A stretch of DNA of 64,000 nt from Sporisorium sorghi. Lineage: Eukaryota; Basidiomycota; Ustilaginomycetes; Ustilaginales; Ustilaginaceae. Each line of letters opens with the position of its first letter. Positions within the stretch are counted from its first letter, which is position 1. A model generated the notes under the pieces. The model did not search any database and was not told where the DNA came from. It saw only the letters and a list, made by a program, of their open reading frames with translations. Shown here in pieces: positions 36,800-44,844 of this stretch. The translations under genes were made by a program, and so were the position numbers. The stretch spans positions 1 through 64,000 of the forward strand of contig JALCCG010000012.1 of the NCBI GenBank assembly GCA_023212695.1. Reading direction: 5' to 3'.

Positions 36800-37654
36800 A
36801 TGCGTCTTATTTCATCCTTGAGCTCCTTCATCAACGCTTGGCGGGATTATCCGGCCGAGAAGAATACGGTTCTGGGAAATCGCTATATTGTTCAAAACAT
36901 GATTGGCGAAGGCAGTTACGGCTTAATATATAAGTGCATGGATCGGAAAAGTGGTCAGATTGTAGCCGTCAAACAAGCAAGACCCAGCAAAGGCAGCTAC
37001 GCAGAACACTTGCTGAATCGGGAGGCTGCCATATTAAAATCTCTTCAGCATTCGCATATTCCGGCTTACCTGGATCTTTTTACGGACCATCGCCATATCT
37101 ATCTGGTAATGTCCTATATGAATGGAGATACGCTGGAAGACTTGATTTTTGAACAAAACCAAAAATATCAGGAAGCCGATTGCGTGTCTATTACGATGCA
37201 GCTTATGGAGCTGGTGCTGTACCTTCATAAACAAGGTTTTGTTCATCTCGATCTGCGAATTCCCAACGTGCTGTTTAAGAATGGAGAATTGAATCTCATC
37301 GATTTTGGGTTGGCACGCAGAATTGGCGAGCCACCTCCGCTTCGGAAGCCAACACGGCCATGGTTCCGTCATGGCAGAAAGATATCTTCTGAACACCATA
37401 AAATATCGCAGGAAAGCGAGGATCTGCAGGACATCGGCCATTTTATGCTGTTTATGCTGTACTCGGTCTATGAGCCCGAGAGCAGCCAAAGCGTTATCGC
37501 CGAGCGAAGCTGGCAGGAAGAATTGCAGCTCTCCAGTGAGTTGAAAATGATGATTGAACGCTTACTCCAGCTGCGAGATCCATATTCTGGATCTTCAGAG
37601 TTTATGAAAGAGCTGCGCTGGCTGGTTAACGCCAAAAACTTCCCATCCAAATGA
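36800..37654 (+). CDS. Hanks-type serine/threonine protein kinase
   Basis: A 284-residue soluble kinase with a complete catalytic domain (about 28-280) and no membrane or PASTA segments. Visible residues: glycine loop IGEGSYG (35-41), ATP-site Lys58 (VAVKQA), Glu75, catalytic loop HLDLRIPN (149-156) with Asp151 and Asn156, and Asp168 in IDFG. The common HRDLKPxN is replaced by HLDLRIPN, so the loop Lys is Arg; this is tolerated in several bacterial kinases. ATG at 36800 follows AAGGAG and GGAG. A 69-residue basic protein gene follows at 95 bp and may be cotranscribed. Confidence 0.85.
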   Translation: MRLISSLSSFINAWRDYPAEKNTVLGNRYIVQNMIGEGSYGLIYKCMDRKSGQIVAVKQARPSKGSYAEHLLNREAAILKSLQHSHIPAYLDLFTDHRHIYLVMSYMNGDTLEDLIFEQNQKYQEADCVSITMQLMELVLYLHKQGFVHLDLRIPNVLFKNGELNLIDFGLARRIGEPPPLRKPTRPWFRHGRKISSEHHKISQESEDLQDIGHFMLFMLYSVYEPESSQSVIAERSWQEELQLSSELKMMIERLLQLRDPYSGSSEFMKELRWLVNAKNFPSK

Positions 37655-37748
37655 TGGGAGGCCCTGAAGTTGATTATGGGGTTTACTCTGTGGTACGATC
37701 CGATTACGTAGACTGGAATAAGATGAACTAGAAAGGAGGAAGACCGAA

Positions 37749-37958
37749 ATGTTTAAGAAAATAATCAATAAGCTTCTTCACTCCTCATCTCATAGTGATA
37801 GTCGAAGGCATCATGGCAGCTCTGCTAAGAATTACGGAAGAAAATACAGCAGCAGCCATGGGTATTCACGTCGTAAAGGCTCTTCTTCAGATTACAAGCG
37901 CAGGCATGGAAATCAAGGGCATGGCTATTATAAAAATAGAAGAGGCAGCTCAAGCTGA
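37749..37958 (+). CDS. small basic Ser/Gly/Arg/His-rich protein
   Basis: A 69-residue protein with a strong AAAGGAGG ribosome site. After a short amphipathic start (MFKKIINKLLHSS) almost every residue is Ser, His, Gly, Arg, Lys or Tyr, with serine runs between basic patches. It is very likely disordered and binds acidic partners such as nucleic acid or wall polymer (inference). It follows the kinase gene on the same strand and ends before a strong terminator. Its many Ser residues next to Arg/Lys would suit phosphorylation by that kinase. I do not know a named family. Confidence 0.65.
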   Translation: MFKKIINKLLHSSSHSDSRRHHGSSAKNYGRKYSSSHGYSRRKGSSSDYKRRHGNQGHGYYKNRRGSSS

Positions 37959-37980
37959 CGATATGGAACCAAGCACTTCT

Positions 37981-38007
37981 CCCCTCACATGGTTGAGGGG
38001 ATTTTTT
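37981..38007 (+). terminator. Rho-independent terminator
   Basis: CCCCTC and GAGGGG form a stem around ACATGGTT, followed by six T after one A. It ends the kinase/small-protein transcript. Confidence 0.9.
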
Positions 38008-38036
38008 GCGAGGAATGTCATACTGCAGCAATGATT

Positions 38037-38756
38037 TCATTTGATGGTGAAATTGACTCCATACAAGGACAATCCCAGCTTTCCGGCTACCCGCTGGGAG
38101 GAGAGATTCTCCCATGAAGTACTGTAGAGCGGCAATGCCCCCATCTCTCGCACGGCCATCGCCCAACCCGCAACAACTGCGGCGGCGTATCCCCTGCCGC
38201 GAAACTCGCCCAACGTCTCAAGCCCGGCTTCGTGTGCTTTTGCTGTCACCCGAACGCTGCGGCAGACCGACACAATCCTGCGGTCATGTACAAGTGCCAC
38301 GCAAGGCTGTGCGTATTCTATTTCAGAGGCAAGGCATTCGAAACCGGCAAGCGAATGATCGCTCATATGTTCTCGGGTGATGCGTACCACCTGGATGGTC
38401 GACGTCGTTTGAACTGGAATACAATAACAGGGTCCCGTCGTGTGATGTCCGCTCTGGAGAAGCTTCATATACGACCCGAAATGTTTGGGCTTCGCTTGGA
38501 AATCTCTCATAATCGGCTCGTCCTCGACCAGTTCTTTCAATAGAAGAGCAAGATTATCTGGAACATCATGGCGAAACCTGCAAAGTGCCGTCCCGTCTAT
38601 CGTCCGACCCAGGAAAAAACGCGGGGCTGGATCCTCACCCGGCCATGGCTCGTGGATTGCGCGGATCCGCCCGTTTGGATCATGCGTGAACATCGCCTCT
38701 ACGTGCAGCTCCATCAGCTCTTCGGCCGTGGGCTCGTTATCCCTGCAATGATTCAA
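38037..38756 (-). CDS. GNAT family N-acetyltransferase
   Basis: A 239-residue acetyltransferase with the GNAT fold in the C-terminal half. The acetyl-CoA loop is GEFRGRGYAAAVVAGWA (about 183-199), followed by YSTSWENLSSQRVAGKLGL, which is the typical GNAT C-terminal helix. The N-terminal part (about 1-110) contains EAMFTHDPNGRIRAIHEPW and has no recognised function. TTG start with AGGGGATGAGAGC upstream. The substrate is not known. Confidence 0.85.
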   Translation of the reverse strand: MNHCRDNEPTAEELMELHVEAMFTHDPNGRIRAIHEPWPGEDPAPRFFLGRTIDGTALCRFRHDVPDNLALLLKELVEDEPIMRDFQAKPKHFGSYMKLLQSGHHTTGPCYCIPVQTTSTIQVVRITREHMSDHSLAGFECLASEIEYAQPCVALVHDRRIVSVCRSVRVTAKAHEAGLETLGEFRGRGYAAAVVAGWAMAVREMGALPLYSTSWENLSSQRVAGKLGLSLYGVNFTIK

Positions 38757-38856
38757 GCTCTCATCCCCTTTTCAAATAAAAGATGTTTGCTGTGCTCCTT
38801 ATCATCGTACCAAATCCATCCCGTTATGGCTCGGGTTTAAATCATTATAAACAAAT

Positions 38857-38897
38857 AAACAGCCCCGTTTCCTGAACATCTGGAGACGGGGCTGTTT
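38857..38897 (-). terminator. terminator between GNAT and NhaC genes
   Basis: AAACAGCCCCGT pairs with ACGGGGCTGTTT around a long loop. It lies 22 bp past the antiporter stop codon. Its 5' A-run and 3' T-run allow use in both directions. Confidence 0.75.
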
Positions 38898-38918
38898 ATC
38901 ATCCATGGATCTCAAAAT

Positions 38919-40295
38919 TCATGTTTCTCGTCCAAGCGAGTTTCGCTGCAACCTTGGTATGAATGCATAGGCAAATGTGAACAGCGGACTTAACCATAAG
39001 AATACGGCATAAGGTGCATATTCCACAACCGGAACGCCAAGGGTAGCCGCGAAGAAGGCCCCGCTGACACCCCAAGGGATTAACGGATTCACAAGCGTGC
39101 CGCAGTCCTCCAATGTACGGGAGAGCGTCTTCGCTGGAATTCCACGGCGGGCGTATTCCTCCTTGAACATTTGTCCTGGCAAAAGAATGGACAAGTATTG
39201 CTCGCCCGTCATACCGTTTACCGCGATTGAAGAAGCGCCCGTCATGAGGACAATGCTGCACTTTCGCTTCAAGGGTTGAATGATTTTATGAAAAAAGGCT
39301 TCAATGATACCGCAATGCTGAAGCAATCCTCCTAACGATAAAGCAATCAAGATCAGGGACACGGACCACATCATCGACTGCAATCCACCACGGTTGACTA
39401 TGGAAGCCACGATTTCGTTCGTGATTGTGCTCTTGTAACCACTTTGCATGACACTAAACCAGACATCGATGGCCGTCTGCTGCTGAACGAATGCGGTTAC
39501 CATAAGTCCGGTAACAATACCCACAATCAGTGTTGGGAGGATCGGAAGCCGCTTGATGGAGCAAGCAATAACGGCGAGCGGCGATATCAATGTCAGCCAA
39601 TGAAGTTGGAACCCATCATTCAGAGCTACCTTCATTTGCTCGATTGAAGACAAATCCAGGGAGTCCGTCGTTGGTGCGAACAGGAAAAAGACCGTTGTAA
39701 CAATAAGTGCCGGTACGGTAGTGTAAACCATGTTGCCAATATGAGTGAATAGTGATATTCCCGCTACCGCGGGAGCAAAATTCGTTGTGTCGGATAACGG
39801 AGACATCTTATCGCCGAAACAAGCACCGCAGATCACCGCTCCGGCTGCCAGGGTTGGAGAAACGCCCGTCGTTGCGGCAATTCCCATAAAGGCAACGCCA
39901 ACCGTGCTGACAGTCGTAAATGAGCTTCCGGTGAACATAGAGACCACGATGGTCACATATAACGCGCTTACCGCAAAATAATGCGGCTCTATATAATCCA
40001 TGCCATAGTATAAAATCGTTGGCACCGTGCCGCTCATCATCCATACAGCGATCAGAATTCCGATGAGCGATAGAATGAGAATCGGCATAATGGCCGTTTG
40101 AATTCCCTGGATGATGGCAGATTCGAGCTTCTTCCAGGAGAAACCGAATAAACGCAGCAGCGCGGCTGTGCCAACGGTGGTTGCAAGCAGCGGCAGATGC
40201 GGCTCCGCTTTGAGAAGAAAGATGGAGACAAACAGCAGTGCCAGAATAAATACGATGAGGATGATGCTTTTGGAGAAACTGAGCTGACGTTCCAT
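38919..40295 (-). CDS. nhaC: NhaC-family Na+/H+ antiporter
   Basis: A 458-residue membrane protein with about eleven hydrophobic segments. Characteristic stretches are FTGSSFTTVSTVGVAFMGIA, GAVICGACFGDKMSPLSDTTNFAPA and SSIAVNGMTGEQYLSILLPG, which belong to the NhaC family (ion transporter superfamily). Members exchange Na+ for H+, some coupled to malate/lactate. Length matches. ATG follows AAGGAGTC. It is transcribed alone. The Na+/H+ versus malate/lactate role cannot be separated from sequence. Confidence 0.9.
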   Translation of the reverse strand: MERQLSFSKSIILIVFILALLFVSIFLLKAEPHLPLLATTVGTAALLRLFGFSWKKLESAIIQGIQTAIMPILILSLIGILIAVWMMSGTVPTILYYGMDYIEPHYFAVSALYVTIVVSMFTGSSFTTVSTVGVAFMGIAATTGVSPTLAAGAVICGACFGDKMSPLSDTTNFAPAVAGISLFTHIGNMVYTTVPALIVTTVFFLFAPTTDSLDLSSIEQMKVALNDGFQLHWLTLISPLAVIACSIKRLPILPTLIVGIVTGLMVTAFVQQQTAIDVWFSVMQSGYKSTITNEIVASIVNRGGLQSMMWSVSLILIALSLGGLLQHCGIIEAFFHKIIQPLKRKCSIVLMTGASSIAVNGMTGEQYLSILLPGQMFKEEYARRGIPAKTLSRTLEDCGTLVNPLIPWGVSGAFFAATLGVPVVEYAPYAVFLWLSPLFTFAYAFIPRLQRNSLGRET

Positions 40296-40532
40296 GATGA
40301 TGAGACTCCTTGTACATTAATATGGGAGGGAGATTTGATTTGATACCCGTCCCTTCTTATGCAGCATTTGTTTTGATGGTTAAATATGTTTTACTTTCTC
40401 GCTTTTGCGCTTTTTTGCTTTTTGGCATTGAAGCACAGAAATTCACTATAAACGATAGTGTGGACTTAGTCAACGTCATGATCCGCCGGGAGAGGACACT
40501 TTAACCAGCATCAGTATGGATTGTGAAATGAC

Positions 40533-40566
40533 AAAAAAAGACGGCTGCACAAGCAGCCGCCCTTTT
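40533..40566 (-). terminator. terminator of the asd gene
   Basis: GACGGCTGC (40540-40548) pairs with GCAGCCGCC (40553-40561). On the minus strand TTTTTTTG follows. It starts about 15 bp past the asd stop codon. Confidence 0.85.
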
Positions 40567-40580
40567 GAGATCCCTATGCG

Positions 40581-41666
40581 TTATTTAGCTTGAATATATC
40601 CTTCTGCTTTCAACAGCTCAGCGATCAGAACAGCGCCGCCTGCAGCGCCGCGCAGTGTATTGTGCGAGAGTCCGACAAATTTATAGTCGTAGATCGAATC
40701 CTCGCGCAATCTTCCTACCGAGACGCCCATACCACGCTCGATGTCACGGTCCAGCTTGGTCTGAGGTCTGTTATCTTCCTCAAAATACGTGATGAACTGC
40801 TCTGGCGCACTCGGGAGACGCAATTCTTGCGGTCTACCCTTGAATTGCCGCCACCGGTCCAGGATTTCATCCTTCGCCGGCTTGTTCTCGAACGATGCAA
40901 ACACAGTAGCTAAGTGGCCGTCCGTTACAGGGACACGAATACATTGCGTCGTAATCAGAGGTGAGCTTGCTTTAACGATTTCGCCATCTGCCACGCTTCC
41001 CCAGATGCGCAGCGGCTCCTGCTCGCTCTTCTCTTCCTCGCCGCCGATGTACGGAATCACGTTATCCAGCATATCCGGCCAATCGGTAAAGTTCTTGCCG
41101 GCTCCGGAAATCGCTTGATACGTCGAGGCAACCACGTGGGTAGGCTTATAATCAAGCAAGGCATGAAGTGCCGGGACATAGCTCTGAATGGAGCAGTTAG
41201 GCTTAACCGCAATGAACCCGCTCGAAGTCCCCAGCCGTTTTCTCTGTGCAGCAATGACATCCATATGACCCGGGTTAATTTCTGGAATGACCATCGGTAC
41301 ATCCGGAGTCCAGCGATGTGCCGAGTTGTTGGAAATGACCGGCGTGCCTGTCTTGGCATAAGCCTCTTCCAGTGCTTGTATTTCATTCTTCTTCATATCC
41401 ACTGCGCAAAATACGAAATCGACCTCTGCAGCAACCTTCTCCACTTGTGAAGCATCCTGTACGACAATGCTTTTCACAGGATCCGGGATAGGGGTAGCCA
41501 GCTTCCAGCGGCCTTGCACGGATTCTTCATAGGTTTTGCCAGCAGAGCTCTTGCTTGCCGCAATAGAGGTTACCTGGAACCATGGATGTCCATCCAGCAA
41601 TTGTACAAAACGTTGACCAACCATACCTGTTCCACCAACAATACCAACTTTAAGTTTTTCTGACAT
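40581..41666 (-). CDS. asd: aspartate-semialdehyde dehydrogenase, archaeal/fungal type
   Basis: A 361-residue enzyme that reduces aspartyl phosphate to aspartate semialdehyde, the branch point to lysine, threonine, methionine and diaminopimelate. Motifs: GIVGGTGMVGQRFV (8-21) for NADP, NNSAHRW, and the catalytic Cys158 in FIAVKPNCSIQSY. Motif wording and length match the archaeal/fungal-type Asd, different from the usual Bacillus Asd, so a second ordinary asd may exist elsewhere. An ATG at 41666 is preferred; in-frame starts at 41687 and 41711 are alternatives with weaker support. A T-box leader lies upstream. Confidence 0.9.
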   Translation of the reverse strand: MSEKLKVGIVGGTGMVGQRFVQLLDGHPWFQVTSIAASKSSAGKTYEESVQGRWKLATPIPDPVKSIVVQDASQVEKVAAEVDFVFCAVDMKKNEIQALEEAYAKTGTPVISNNSAHRWTPDVPMVIPEINPGHMDVIAAQRKRLGTSSGFIAVKPNCSIQSYVPALHALLDYKPTHVVASTYQAISGAGKNFTDWPDMLDNVIPYIGGEEEKSEQEPLRIWGSVADGEIVKASSPLITTQCIRVPVTDGHLATVFASFENKPAKDEILDRWRQFKGRPQELRLPSAPEQFITYFEEDNRPQTKLDRDIERGMGVSVGRLREDSIYDYKFVGLSHNTLRGAAGGAVLIAELLKAEGYIQAK

Positions 41667-41825
41667 TCGTTGCTCATATCCTTCCATAGTGGCGTCATGT
41701 TCCCCATACATCGGTTCTAATCTAGAGTACGGATAATGGCATGCAATAAGCTTCTTCTTAGATAACTATTCAACTCGTCTGAATTGGTGTAGGATTCCTA
41801 CCTTGAGCCTTCGTTTTTCTTCTGA

Positions 41826-42120
41826 TATAACAAAAAATCCCACCCCCAAGACCGTAGTCTCAGGGACGAGATTGTTACACTCGCGGTACCACCCCAAATT
41901 TGCAAATATGTCGCCATATTCGCCTCGTCGAGTACGGCATTACAACGTAATGCATATACCCTAGCTCTGTAACAGGAGCTCCTGGCACATCATCCACCTC
42001 TCATGAGGTTTCCATGTGCTGCTCTGAGTCTTTTTTCAATAAAGAACGCTTCACTCCTTCTCAACTGCCGGAGCTCTCTGTGCAAGAATTCATTTATTTA
42101 CTCGTCTCTTCATCGCATTT
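41826..42120 (-). ncRNA. T-box leader RNA controlling asd, apparent AAA (lysine) specifier
   Basis: The minus-strand leader has all parts of a T-box. The 5' stretch GATGAAGAGACGAGTA matches the conserved stem I base; AATAAA near the base pairs with TTTATT and the AGAGAG bulge motif precedes a CTCC/GGAG distal helix. The T-box core GGTGGTACCGCG is at 41884-41895 region, giving TGGT to pair with tRNA ACCA. A terminator (AATCTCGTCCC..GGGTGGGATT then six T) ends near 41826. In the specifier position GAA is followed by AAA (42032-42034), then AGACTCAGAGC, which matches the arrangement seen in other T-boxes and implies tRNA-Lys. Confidence 0.88.
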
Positions 42121-42129
42121 ATTAGAATC

Positions 42130-42158
42130 ATTATATATAAAACCATATCGCAGGTAAA
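42130..42158 (-). promoter_or_regulatory. SigA-type promoter of the asd T-box transcript
   Basis: On the minus strand TTTACC (42153-42158) and TATAAT (42130-42135) are separated by exactly 17 bp. The predicted start lies just upstream of the T-box stem I. Confidence 0.75.
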
Positions 42159-42330
42159 CCTTATTTATAAAATTTTCGGAAAGGATGATCCATTGAGGGT
42201 ATCTTATTTCAGTTACGATGTTCACTACGATTCGGTTTTGAACACTTTGCTTGCAAGCAAACCAGCTGCGGAGCCGCCCGGGGCCCTCAGCCTGATCTGT
42301 CTCTGATTGACTTTTAATATTGACGGAGCC

Positions 42331-42984
42331 TCAAGATAAGTTCTCCTCGCGGACGAATTCCGCTGTTGGCTCAGAACGTTGTCCGTGGAACCCTCTTCCA
42401 ACCCAATACCACAGAACCTCCACCACCGCGATTGCACCCGCTACGTCCAGCAGAACATGCTGCTTCACGAACAAGGTAGATCCAATGATGAACCACGCAC
42501 ATATTTTCACTGCAGTCCGTTCCCTGTTGGAAAAACCGGCACTGGTGACCGCACCCTTGATCATCAAATAACTGGTCAGCACATGAATGCTTGGAAAGCA
42601 GTTGTAAGGATTATCCGTGCTGTACACCAGGTTCACTAGCCAGTCAAGAATCCCCGCCTCCATGATCAGTGGCCGATCAACCGTTGTCTGGAACAAGAAA
42701 AACGTGATGTAACAAGCGATTAAACCGATGCACTGCGACAGCAGCGTCCGATAATACACACTTCGATCTCTGGCACAGAACAGAAACAGCATAATAATTA
42801 TAAATGGGTACCATATCAGATAGGGAATAATAAAAATCGGCATAAATGGAATGGCGGCATCCAGATCCGTCATCAGACTGTACACCGGCGTATGCGCCTG
42901 ATTCAGGATACCATAAAAAATGTTGAGCGCAGGAATCATGAGAATCCACAACATCGGGAGATAGGTTTTCCATTTCCGGTTCAC
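42331..42984 (-). CDS. PAP2-family membrane phosphatase
   Basis: A 217-residue protein with about five to six membrane helices. The phosphatase motif NCFPSIHVLTSYLM (P-S-x-H) and the distal KQHVLLDVAGAIA (H-x-x-x-D) mark the PAP2 family; the first K-x-x-x-x-x-x-R-P motif is less clear, with VDRPLIMEAG in its place. Members dephosphorylate phosphatidate, undecaprenyl diphosphate or inositol phospholipids. GTG at 42984 with GGGAGGAAG upstream is preferred over the start at 43050. Not coupled to a neighbour. Confidence 0.82.
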   Translation of the reverse strand: MNRKWKTYLPMLWILMIPALNIFYGILNQAHTPVYSLMTDLDAAIPFMPIFIIPYLIWYPFIIIMLFLFCARDRSVYYRTLLSQCIGLIACYITFFLFQTTVDRPLIMEAGILDWLVNLVYSTDNPYNCFPSIHVLTSYLMIKGAVTSAGFSNRERTAVKICAWFIIGSTLFVKQHVLLDVAGAIAVVEVLWYWVGRGFHGQRSEPTAEFVREENLS

Positions 42985-43075
42985 AGGCTTCCTCCCTTCC
43001 TCGGCACTTCGGTCGATACCATTATATGAAGCAGAGACACGTCTACACACCTGTTTGCCATCTCAAAATACAAAA

Positions 43076-43097
43076 AGCAGCCCGATAACGGACTGCT
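43076..43097 (-). terminator. terminator of the YtcJ-like gene
   Basis: On the minus strand AGCAG-T-CCG pairs with CGG-G-CTGCT around TTAT and is followed by TTTTTG. It lies 24 bp past the stop codon. Confidence 0.85.
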
Positions 43098-43120
43098 CGC
43101 TGCTTGCTTGTCGTTAATTC

Positions 43121-44719
43121 TTAAGCCGTGTAACCGATTTTCCCGTTGACAATCGTCATCCTGACACTTGTCTGAAGCAGGTCATCCGGGTCCATTCCAT
43201 CAGCCAAGTTACGATCCACAACCGTAAAATCCGCGTATTTGCCGAGTTCAATACTTCCCCGCTGACCCGCTTCTCCTGCGGCGCCCGCGCTGCCGCTTGT
43301 AAACAGCTGGATCGCTTCCGTTATGCTCAGCTTCTCTTTCGGCATATACCCCTCATGACTCTCTTCCGGCTTGCGTCTCGTGACGGCGGCGTGAATTCCG
43401 AGCAGCGGGTTCAGCGGCTCAATGGGTGCATCGCTGCCGCCTGAACAAGGCAGCCCGGTAAGCAACCATTTTTTCCATGCATACAGCCAGCTTGTCCGAT
43501 CAGGGCCGACACGCTCCAGCACCCATGGAAAATCGCTGGCTACGAAACGAGGCTGCAGGTCAACGGCTAAATTCAGCTTGCTCATTCGCTTCACCGTATC
43601 CGGGTGTACAACTTGAGCATGGATGAAGCGGTCCGGCAGCCTGGCTTCCCTACTCAGCGGAAGCTGCTCCAGCACCTCTGTCATCATTTCAGCCGCACCG
43701 TCTCCAATTGCATGGAATGCGACAGGATAACCAAGCTTGCGTGCTTTGCCGACAATCTCCCTTAGCTCCTCCGGAGAATGCATGGCCAGGCCTCGGGTAT
43801 GCGAAGCATCATAATAGGCTTCCTTAAGCAGCGCTGTTCTGCCTCCGATCGCACCATCAGCAAAAAGCTTGACGGCACCGATACGGTTCCAGTCACTTCC
43901 GCTGCCTGCCTGGATACCAAGTGCCTCCATCTCATCCAGAAAGCCATGATACATCAGCTGATGCGTTCGGAAGTAAAGGCCCTCCTCCTTGAGCTCGCGA
44001 TGGATGCGAAGCATAGCTTCAACACTGCCCAGCAAACGAAGATCCTCGGTATGTGCTCCAGTAAGGCCGAGCCGAAGCGCATCCTGACAGGCCTGAAACA
44101 TCACCGTTTTCAGCATGGACGGATCAGGCACTGGCTGGACATCGGCAAAAGGGGCCGAAGCGTTCTCGTAGATACAGCCGTTTAGCCGGCCATCCGCACC
44201 GCGGCCAAATGCCCCCGACTCCGGATCAGGCGTATCGGCTGTGACACCCGCTCTGCGGAAAGCCTCCGAATTCCCAAGATAAGCATGGAAGCAGGTCCTG
44301 GTCAGATACACCGGATGCTTCGTTGTGATTTCATCCAGCTCCAGCAGGTGTGGAATCTTCCCGTCAGGAAAGTTGTTCTCGTTCCAGTTGAGACCCAGAA
44401 TCCACTCTCCGGGCGGCGTAACGGCTGCCCGCGCCCGCAGCATGGCCAGCATCTCTTCCTTGGAAGCCGCTTCGGTAAAATCAAGCATGCCCAGCTTCAT
44501 TCCATGCATGCCGAGATGCATATGGGCGTCGACCAGGCCGGGCAGCACGCAGCCTCCGTCCCAATCCACCGTTCGATAGTCCCTGCCCGCCAGCTGCAGC
44601 CGCAGCTCGGCAGTTTTTCCAATGGCACGTATGACTCCATCCTCCACGTATACGGAATCCGCAGGTGAAGCGGCATGAGGTAAAAAAAGCTGGCCGTTAG
44701 TGAATAGAACAGGCTGCAT
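43121..44719 (-). CDS. YtcJ-like amidohydrolase
   Basis: A 532-residue metal-dependent hydrolase of the amidohydrolase-3 (YtcJ) family. The first metal motif is DAHMHLGMHGMKL, then FHAIGDGAAEMM (His ligand), HAQVVHPD, and the catalytic Asp in GSDAPIEPLNP. The length is normal. Substrates of this family are mostly unknown; some cleave N-substituted formamides or cyclic ureides. ATG follows AGGAGGAG. Transcribed alone. Confidence 0.88.
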   Translation of the reverse strand: MQPVLFTNGQLFLPHAASPADSVYVEDGVIRAIGKTAELRLQLAGRDYRTVDWDGGCVLPGLVDAHMHLGMHGMKLGMLDFTEAASKEEMLAMLRARAAVTPPGEWILGLNWNENNFPDGKIPHLLELDEITTKHPVYLTRTCFHAYLGNSEAFRRAGVTADTPDPESGAFGRGADGRLNGCIYENASAPFADVQPVPDPSMLKTVMFQACQDALRLGLTGAHTEDLRLLGSVEAMLRIHRELKEEGLYFRTHQLMYHGFLDEMEALGIQAGSGSDWNRIGAVKLFADGAIGGRTALLKEAYYDASHTRGLAMHSPEELREIVGKARKLGYPVAFHAIGDGAAEMMTEVLEQLPLSREARLPDRFIHAQVVHPDTVKRMSKLNLAVDLQPRFVASDFPWVLERVGPDRTSWLYAWKKWLLTGLPCSGGSDAPIEPLNPLLGIHAAVTRRKPEESHEGYMPKEKLSITEAIQLFTSGSAGAAGEAGQRGSIELGKYADFTVVDRNLADGMDPDDLLQTSVRMTIVNGKIGYTA

Positions 44720-44810
44720 ATCCGAACTCCTCCTGATTTTTTCATTATTATACCAAACATGCCGTCACGCGTCAGCCTGTGCCAATGTAAGGATACTTCG
44801 AAAAAAATGA

Positions 44811-44840
44811 AACAAGCAGCCCCCGGAGGGACTGCCTGTT
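44811..44840 (-). terminator. terminator of the GH16 gene
   Basis: AACAGGCAGTCC pairs with GGGCTGCTTGTT allowing two mismatches. On the minus strand TCATTTTTTT follows. It begins just past the stop codon. Confidence 0.8.
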
Positions 44841-44844
44841 ATGA

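Noticed and set aside
42020..42060. ATG at about 42012-42018 (in CACATGGAAAC) as a methionine specifier of the T-box
   Set aside because: It fits methionine control of asd but lies too far 3' of the conserved GAA that normally precedes the specifier. AAA directly after GAA fits better; a covariance model should decide.
42225..42437. Possible 70-codon minus-strand gene
   Set aside because: It overlaps the PAP2 gene in another frame with no ribosome site and no recognisable product.
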